Shown piece after piece: positions 58,056 through 64,000 of a stretch of DNA of 64,000 nucleotides. Below the pieces are notes generated by a model. It made no database searches. It had not been told where the DNA came from and worked only from the letters and a program-made list of their open reading frames with translations. The position numbers and the translations under genes were made by a program. How positions within the stretch are numbered: position 1 is the stretch's first letter; every line of letters starts with the position of its first letter. This stretch comes from Pseudoxanthomonas suwonensis J47 (GTDB taxonomy: Bacteria; Pseudomonadota; Gammaproteobacteria; Xanthomonadales; Xanthomonadaceae), in the NCBI RefSeq assembly GCF_000513955.1, contig NZ_AZUZ01000013.1:36693-100692 (forward strand), given 5' to 3'.

Positions 58056-59393
58056 CTAGGGCGCGCCCGCGAGCAGCTCCAGCAGGGTCTCCCGGCGCAG
58101 CTTGCCGGTCTCGTTGCGCGGCAGCCGCTCCAGCAGGCGCAGCCGGCGCGGCAGGAACACCGGATCCACCGAGCCGCGCAGCGCCTCGAGGATGTCCCCC
58201 GCCTCCAGCCCCGGCGCCACCGCCAGCGCCGCGATCCGGCCGACCCCGCCGGGCCGGTCCGGCTCCAGCTGCAGGACCACGCCATCCTCGACCCCGGGGA
58301 TCGCCAGCAGGCGCCGGGTCAGGTCGCCGAGCGAGGCGCGCTTGCCGGCGATCTCCAGCAGGTCGGCCTGGCGCCCGCACAGGCGGAAGCGGCCATCGGC
58401 ATGGACCTCGAACAGGTCCGCCAGCACCACCGGCGCCGGCAGGTGCGGCGCGTCCACCTGGGTGCCGTCCGGCTGCGGCGCCAGGCGCACGCCCGGCAGC
58501 GGCGTCCACAGCTCGTCGCGCGCGGTGCGGCGGCGCGCGAAAACGCAGGTCTCGGTCGAGCCGAATACCTCGCGCACCTCGGCGCCGTAGCGGTCCTCGA
58601 CCTCGGCGGCCAGTTCCCGTGGCAGCGGCGCGGTCGCCGAGACGATGCCGCACAGCGGCGGCAGCGCCACCCCGGACTTCAGCAGCGCGCGCAGATGCAC
58701 CGGCGTGGTCACCAGCAGGCGCGCGCCATTGGCCTCGTGCAGCGCGCGGGCCACGTCGGCGGGGAACAGCGGCTTGCCGGCATGCACCGCCGCGCCGCCG
58801 AGCAGCGGCAGCATCACCGTCATCTCCATGCCGTACATGTGCTGCGGCGGCACCGTGGCCACCACCTGCGGCTGCGCCGCGCCCCACAGGTCCTGCAGCT
58901 CGGCCAGGTTCTGCATCGCGCCGGTGGCGAAGGCCGCCCAGGTCTTGGCGTGCGGCTGCGGCCGCCCGGTGCTGCCGGAGGTGTAGCCGATCGCGGCCAG
59001 CGCGTCGGGTTCGACCGCCGGCACCGCCGGATCCGCGGCCGCTGCCTGCGTTGCCACCGCATCGATGCGCCCGGCCTCCAGGCGATAGGCACCGCCGGCT
59101 GCATGCGCCTCGAGGATCTCGGCGACCGTGCCGGGCGCGCCGGACGGCGGCAGCAGCGCCACCTGCCCGCGCAGGGCGGCGGCGCAGAAGCCCAGCAGGA
59201 AGCGGCGGCGGTCCTCGGCCAGGTGCACGACATGGCGGGCGTCCGGCAACCCGGCGGCGAGCGCACGGGCCTGTTGCATGAACGCGCCGAGGGTCAGCGC
59301 GCCCTCGCCATCGAACACCAGGACCCGGTCCGGATGGCCCGCGGCCAGCGGCAGCCGGCCGCCCTGGTTGTGCGTTTGGATGACGGCCGACAT
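58056..59393 (-). CDS. xanA2: AMP-dependent hydroxybenzoate:ACP ligase of the xanthomonadin cluster
   Basis: 445 residues, shorter than most acyl-CoA ligases (about 520), as seen for this aryl-polyene branch. P-loop-like motif YTSGSTGRPQPHAK near residue 142, ATP motif VREVFGSTETCVF near residue 275, and the C-terminal catalytic Lys in PRNETGKLRRE. In X. campestris the homologue activates 3-hydroxybenzoate with ATP and loads it onto the cluster ACP. It is apart from the rest of the cluster by two unrelated genes, in the minus direction. Confidence 0.87.
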   Translation of the reverse strand: MSAVIQTHNQGGRLPLAAGHPDRVLVFDGEGALTLGAFMQQARALAAGLPDARHVVHLAEDRRRFLLGFCAAALRGQVALLPPSGAPGTVAEILEAHAAGGAYRLEAGRIDAVATQAAAADPAVPAVEPDALAAIGYTSGSTGRPQPHAKTWAAFATGAMQNLAELQDLWGAAQPQVVATVPPQHMYGMEMTVMLPLLGGAAVHAGKPLFPADVARALHEANGARLLVTTPVHLRALLKSGVALPPLCGIVSATAPLPRELAAEVEDRYGAEVREVFGSTETCVFARRRTARDELWTPLPGVRLAPQPDGTQVDAPHLPAPVVLADLFEVHADGRFRLCGRQADLLEIAGKRASLGDLTRRLLAIPGVEDGVVLQLEPDRPGGVGRIAALAVAPGLEAGDILEALRGSVDPVFLPRRLRLLERLPRNETGKLRRETLLELLAGAP

Positions 59394-59566
59394 CGGTGCT
59401 GCCAGGTCCCCTGTGCGACGGACCCGTTGCCCGCCCTTGTTCCGCGGCTAGCTTGGCCGGCGCGTGCCACGCAGGCAAGGCTTGGCCGCGAACCGTGACC
59501 TTCCACCGGTGGCCGGCCCGCCGCGGACTGCTACCCTGCCCGGCTCCCGAAACTGCCGCCGTCGCC

Positions 59567-61951
59567 ATGACCCGTCCGCTGCTGCGCGCCCTGCCCCTGC
59601 TCCTCGCCCCGGCCGCCCTGTTCGCCGCCCTGCCGGCCGCCGCCCAGGCGCCCGCCCCGCTGGCCATCGAGCAGGCCATGGCCGACCCGGACTGGATCGG
59701 CCCGCCGGTGGAGAAGGCCTGGTGGAGCTGGGACGGCCGCGAGGCGCAGCTGCTGCTCAAGCGCGAAGGCACCGCCATCCGCGACACCTGGCGCCAGCCG
59801 GTCGCCGGCGGCGCGCTGCAGCGCGTCTCCGACGCCGAGCGCGCCGGCCTGGATGCGCCGGACCCGGTGTACGACCCCGCCCGCCGGCGCATGGTCTTCG
59901 TCCGCAACGGCGACGTGTTCCTGCGCGACCTGTCCTCCGGCACGCTGACCCAGCTGACCCGCAGCGCCGTGGCCGAATCGCAGCCGCGCTTCGCCGCCGA
60001 CGGCGGGGTGATCTGGCGCGCCGGCAACGACTGGTTCAAGTGGAACGCCGGCTTTGGCGTGGCCCAGGTCGCCTCGCTCAAGGCCGAGAAGGACCCGGCC
60101 GCGCCGCCCAAGCCCGACCTGCTGCGCGAGCAGCAGCTGCGCACCATCGACACCCTGCGCAAGGACAAGGAGCGCCGCGACGCCCAGCGCGCGCAGGAGG
60201 AAGCCTGGCGCAAGGCCGACCCGACCCGCGCACCCGGCCCGGCCTACCTCGGCGACGAGGTCGAGATCGTCGACAGCAGCCTTTCGCCCGACGCGCGCCA
60301 CCTGCTGGTGGTGACCAAGAAGAAGGGCGCCGACGCCGGCCGCGAAGGCAAGATGCCGACCTACGTCACCGAGTCCGGCTACGAGGAATTCGAGGACGTG
60401 CGCACCCGCGTCGGCCGCAACGACCCGCTGCCGCACGCGCTGTGGCTGGTCGACGCCGTCGACGGCAGCGTGCGCGAACTGGAGTTCGACCCGCTGCCGG
60501 GCATCGGCGTCGATCCGCTGGCGGCGCTGCGCAAGGCCGCCGGCAAGGATCCGCTCAAGGGCCTGCGCCCGGTGCAGGTCGGCGGCGATGGCCCGAACGC
60601 GGCGATCCGCTGGACCGATGACGGCCGCAACGTCGCGGTGATGCTGCGCGCGGTCGACAACAAGGACCGCTGGATCGCCGCGGTCGACCTGGACGGCGCC
60701 ACCCTGCAGTCGCGCCACCGGCTCAACGACCCGGCCTGGATCAACTGGAACTTCAACGACTTCGGCTGGCTGCCGGACAACCGCACGCTGTGGTTCCTGT
60801 CGGAGGAGTCCGGTTACTCGCACCTGTACACCCAGGCCGGCAACGGCCGTCCGCAGCAGCGCACCTCCGGCAAGTGGGAAGCCTCCTCGCCGGTGCTGAC
60901 CGCCGACGGCAACGGCTTCCTGTTCCTGTGCAACCGGCAGTGGCCGGGCGACTACGAGGTCTGCGCGCTGGACCTGGCCAGCGGCCAGGTGCGCGAGGTC
61001 ACCGCGCTGGACGGCGTGGAGGACTTCAGCCTGTCGCCGGACGGCCGCCAGCTGCTGGTGCGCTGGTCCGCCGCCTACCTGCCGCCGCAGATCGCGGTGG
61101 CGCCGGTCGCCGGCGGCGAGGCGCGCAAGCTGACCGACACCCGCAGCGCCGGGTTCAAGGCGCGCGACTGGATCGAGCCGGAGATCGTGCAGGTGCCCTC
61201 GAAGCACGGCGCCGGCACGGTGTGGGGCAAGTTCTACGGGCCGAAGGACTACGAGCCGGGCCGCAAGTACCCGGTGGTGATGTTCGTGCACGGCGCCGGC
61301 TACCTGCAGAACGTGCACGCCCGCTACCCGAACTACTTCCGCGAGCAGATGTTCCACCACCTGCTGGTGGAGAAGGGCTACGTGGTCCTGGACCTGGACT
61401 ACCGCGGCAGCGAGGGCTACGGCCGCGACTGGCGCACCGCCATCTACCGGCAGATGGGCCATCCGGAACTGGAGGACTACCTGGACGGCCTGGACTGGGT
61501 CGTGGCCAACCGCCAGGGCGACCGCGACCGCGCCGGCATCTACGGCGGCAGCTACGGCGGCTTCATGACCTTCATGGCGCTGTTCCGCTCGCCGGGCACG
61601 TTCAAGGCCGGCGCCGCGCTGCGCCCGGTCGTGGACTGGACCCAGTACAACCACGAGTACACGTCCAACATCCTCAACACCCCGGACATCGATCCGGAGG
61701 CCTACCGCAAGTCCTCGCCGATCGAGTACGCGCAGGGCCTGCAGGACGAGCTGCTGATCGCCCACGGCATGATCGACGACAACGTGTTCTTCCGCGATTC
61801 GGTGGTGCTGACCCAGCGCCTGATCGAACTGCGCAAGGACAACTGGGAGATCGCGCCGTACCCGCTGGAGCGCCACGGCTTCACCCGCGCCGACTCCTGG
61901 CTGGACGAATACAAGCGCATCCTCAAGCTGTTCGAGCGCACGCTGAAGTGA
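59567..61951 (+). CDS. S9 family prolyl oligopeptidase / dipeptidyl-peptidase-like, exported
   Basis: 794 residues from ATG 59567 with a signal peptide (LLRALPLLLAPAALFAALPAAAQ). The N-terminal two thirds is a beta-propeller (repeats such as SPDARHLLVVTKKKG, TDDGRNVAVMLRAVD). C-terminal alpha/beta-hydrolase: nucleophile GGSYGG near residue 663, Asp in HGMIDDNVFF, His in ERHGFTR. It should cleave peptides in the periplasm, taking up imported dipeptides or modified amino termini. The propeller region at about 175-240 has an unusually charged coiled insertion. Confidence 0.92.
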   Translation: MTRPLLRALPLLLAPAALFAALPAAAQAPAPLAIEQAMADPDWIGPPVEKAWWSWDGREAQLLLKREGTAIRDTWRQPVAGGALQRVSDAERAGLDAPDPVYDPARRRMVFVRNGDVFLRDLSSGTLTQLTRSAVAESQPRFAADGGVIWRAGNDWFKWNAGFGVAQVASLKAEKDPAAPPKPDLLREQQLRTIDTLRKDKERRDAQRAQEEAWRKADPTRAPGPAYLGDEVEIVDSSLSPDARHLLVVTKKKGADAGREGKMPTYVTESGYEEFEDVRTRVGRNDPLPHALWLVDAVDGSVRELEFDPLPGIGVDPLAALRKAAGKDPLKGLRPVQVGGDGPNAAIRWTDDGRNVAVMLRAVDNKDRWIAAVDLDGATLQSRHRLNDPAWINWNFNDFGWLPDNRTLWFLSEESGYSHLYTQAGNGRPQQRTSGKWEASSPVLTADGNGFLFLCNRQWPGDYEVCALDLASGQVREVTALDGVEDFSLSPDGRQLLVRWSAAYLPPQIAVAPVAGGEARKLTDTRSAGFKARDWIEPEIVQVPSKHGAGTVWGKFYGPKDYEPGRKYPVVMFVHGAGYLQNVHARYPNYFREQMFHHLLVEKGYVVLDLDYRGSEGYGRDWRTAIYRQMGHPELEDYLDGLDWVVANRQGDRDRAGIYGGSYGGFMTFMALFRSPGTFKAGAALRPVVDWTQYNHEYTSNILNTPDIDPEAYRKSSPIEYAQGLQDELLIAHGMIDDNVFFRDSVVLTQRLIELRKDNWEIAPYPLERHGFTRADSWLDEYKRILKLFERTLK

Positions 61952-61991
61952 GCGCGCCGATACCTCTCTTTCTTGTCCGCAGGAACGCTCC

Positions 61992-62423
61992 ATGACCGAA
62001 CACGCACCCGCCCCGGCCGCCGAACCCGGACCGATCCGCACCGTCGCCGCGGTGATCCGCAACGCGCGCGGCGAGATCCTGCTGGTTCGCAAGCAGGCCT
62101 CGAAGGTGTTCATCCAGCCCGGCGGCAAGCGCGAACCGGGCGAGGACAGCCTGGCCACCCTCGGCCGCGAGCTGGCCGAGGAGCTGGGCGTGCGCCTGCT
62201 GCCCGGGGCGCAAACGCTGGGCGAGTTCGAGGACTCGGCGGTGAACGAGCCGGGCCGCCGCGTGCGCGCCGAGGCCTTCCTGGTCGAGGTCGAGGGCGAA
62301 CCGGTGCCGCAGGCGGAGATCGCCGAACTGGCCTGGGTGGCGCCGCGCGCGCCGTTCCCGGTGCCGGTGGCCCCGCTCAGCGCCGGCCACATCATGCCGG
62401 CCGTGGTCGCCGCCGCCCCGTAG
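61992..62423 (+). CDS. Nudix hydrolase
   Basis: 143 residues. Intact Nudix box GGKREPGEDSLATLGRELAEELGV (pattern GX5EX7REUXEEXGU), starting near residue 40, between AAVIRNARGEILLVRKQ and RVRAEAFLVEVEGEP. It hydrolyses nucleoside diphosphates linked to another moiety; the substrate cannot be inferred, though the VFIQPGGKREPGE form is common in ADP-ribose/NADH-type members. It starts 40 bp after the peptidase and may be cotranscribed. Confidence 0.9.
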   Translation: MTEHAPAPAAEPGPIRTVAAVIRNARGEILLVRKQASKVFIQPGGKREPGEDSLATLGRELAEELGVRLLPGAQTLGEFEDSAVNEPGRRVRAEAFLVEVEGEPVPQAEIAELAWVAPRAPFPVPVAPLSAGHIMPAVVAAAP

Positions 62424-62475
62424 GCGGCCGCCCGCGCGCCCGGCACAATCCGGCCAGCCAGTCACCCGGGAATCC

Positions 62476-63021
62476 ATGAGCCAGCCGCCGCCTCGCACCG
62501 GCTTCGTCACCGTGACCGCGATGATCAGCGTGGTGCTGGCCGCGATCGCCGTGATGACGTCGGCGCTGCTGGTCATGTTCGCCGCGGCCATGCCCGACAT
62601 CCCCGCCCAGCCTCCGACCGGTCCGGAGGCGATCCTGAACAGGTTCATGTGGATCCTGGACTACCGGGTGGCCCTGACCACGGCCCAGCTGGCGCTGGCA
62701 CTGGTCTTCCTCGCCGCCTCCTGGGGCCTGCTGCGCCGCCGGGAATGGGGGCGCTGGCTGTTCATCGGCCTGCTGGTCCTCACCGCGCTGGTCAACTTCG
62801 CCGGGCTGGTCCTGGTCAACCCGCTCTTCGACGGGCTGATCGACATGTACCCGACGCAGCTGCTGGAAAGCCCCGACGGCGCCCAGCTGCTGGCCCAGAT
62901 GCAGTTCAGCAAGCGCATCACCTTCATCACCACCGCGCTGGGCGCGGTCGGCCTGGCGGCGCTGCACGGCTGGCTGGCCTGGAAGCTGTGCACGCCCGAG
63001 GTCCGGGCCGAGTTCAGCTGA
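62476..63021 (+). CDS. Small four-helix membrane protein of unknown function
   Basis: 181 residues. Hydrophobic segments at about 12-36 (VTAMISVVLAAIAVMTSALLVMFAA), 60-84 (RVALTTAQLALALVFLAASW), 92-112 (WLFIGLLVLTALVNFAGLVLV) and 145-168. No family is recognised. It begins 52 bp after the Nudix gene. The loop before the last helix (MYPTQLLESPDGAQLLAQMQFSK) is the only sizeable soluble part. Confidence 0.7.
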   Translation: MSQPPPRTGFVTVTAMISVVLAAIAVMTSALLVMFAAAMPDIPAQPPTGPEAILNRFMWILDYRVALTTAQLALALVFLAASWGLLRRREWGRWLFIGLLVLTALVNFAGLVLVNPLFDGLIDMYPTQLLESPDGAQLLAQMQFSKRITFITTALGAVGLAALHGWLAWKLCTPEVRAEFS

Positions 63022-63047
63022 TCGCCGCGGCCGCCGGCCGCTCCCCC

Positions 63048-64000
<953 letters not shown>

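Noticed and set aside
54802..60213. An 1803-codon open frame on the minus strand
   Set aside because: It runs antisense through xanB2, the beta-lactamase gene and the ligase, is Arg/Ala-rich and has no domain motifs. It is a shadow frame from high GC content.

Overview
The window is about 70% GC chromosomal DNA with dense, mostly ATG/GTG-initiated genes. It looks like a member of the Xanthomonadaceae/Lysobacteraceae (Lysobacter, Luteimonas, Pseudoxanthomonas or a relative). The evidence is an almost complete xanthomonadin (brominated aryl-polyene) pigment cluster with a xanB2-type chorismatase and a flavin halogenase, the rhlB / trxA-rho arrangement with long low-complexity tails, GTAG-type REP hairpins resembling those of Stenotrophomonas, and an Oar-like TonB-dependent receptor. 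No tRNA, rRNA, CRISPR array, phage or transposase gene was seen.

Layout. 1-3.0 kb: the end of one DsbA-like oxidase, a second DsbA-like lipoprotein, an endonuclease/exonuclease/phosphatase protein, an SDR and a small lipoprotein. 3.06-3.35 kb: three tandem pairs of GTAG hairpins. 3.4-9.4 kb: sppA, a MATE exporter, a DUF3667 membrane protein and a sigma-factor-like/DUF3106 membrane protein. 9.4-12.0 kb: a control region with paired DnaA boxes, then priA. 12-16.2 kb: NYN-domain protein, MFS carrier, type II NADH dehydrogenase, TRIC-family protein. 16.3-22.0 kb: rpoH, pirin with DoxX, ung, and an ftsE-ftsX-double receiver operon. 22.0-22.6 kb: a 600-bp non-coding repeat region. 22.6-26.9 kb: rhlB divergent from trxA and rho. 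26.9-30.9 kb: a winged-helix/TPR regulator interrupted by a stop codon, a DUF2306 protein and a TonB-like C-terminal-domain protein. 31-37.3 kb: two overlapping TPR-sulfotransferases and a TonB-dependent receptor behind a perfect CRP/Clp site. 37.7-43.1 kb: a Kef-type transporter, a giant ankyrin membrane protein and a YcgL protein.

43.3-59.4 kb is the xanthomonadin cluster. Ketosynthase, chain-length-factor-like protein and glycosyltransferase lie on the plus strand. Reductase, two hot-dog dehydratases, RND-type exporter, LolA-like carrier, LpxL-like acyltransferase, a membrane protein and ACP lie on the minus strand. Halogenase and xanB2 are on the plus strand and the AMP ligase on the minus strand. 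By inference from the family, XanB2 makes hydroxybenzoate from chorismate, the ligase loads it onto the ACP, the KS/KR/DH set elongates the polyene, the halogenase brominates the ring, and the acyltransferase, MMPL and LolA-like proteins attach the product to a lipid and carry it to the outer membrane. A serine beta-lactamase-family gene and a patatin lipoprotein interrupt this cluster next to the second copy of the repeat found at 22.3 kb. 59.5-64 kb: an S9 peptidase, a Nudix hydrolase, a small membrane protein and hemF (cut by the window end) behind a perfect FNR box.

The most unusual features are the dispersed repeat predicted to fold into a three-way junction with compensatory changes between its two copies, the FNR box placed for a leaderless hemF mRNA, and the DnaA-box palindrome in front of priA.
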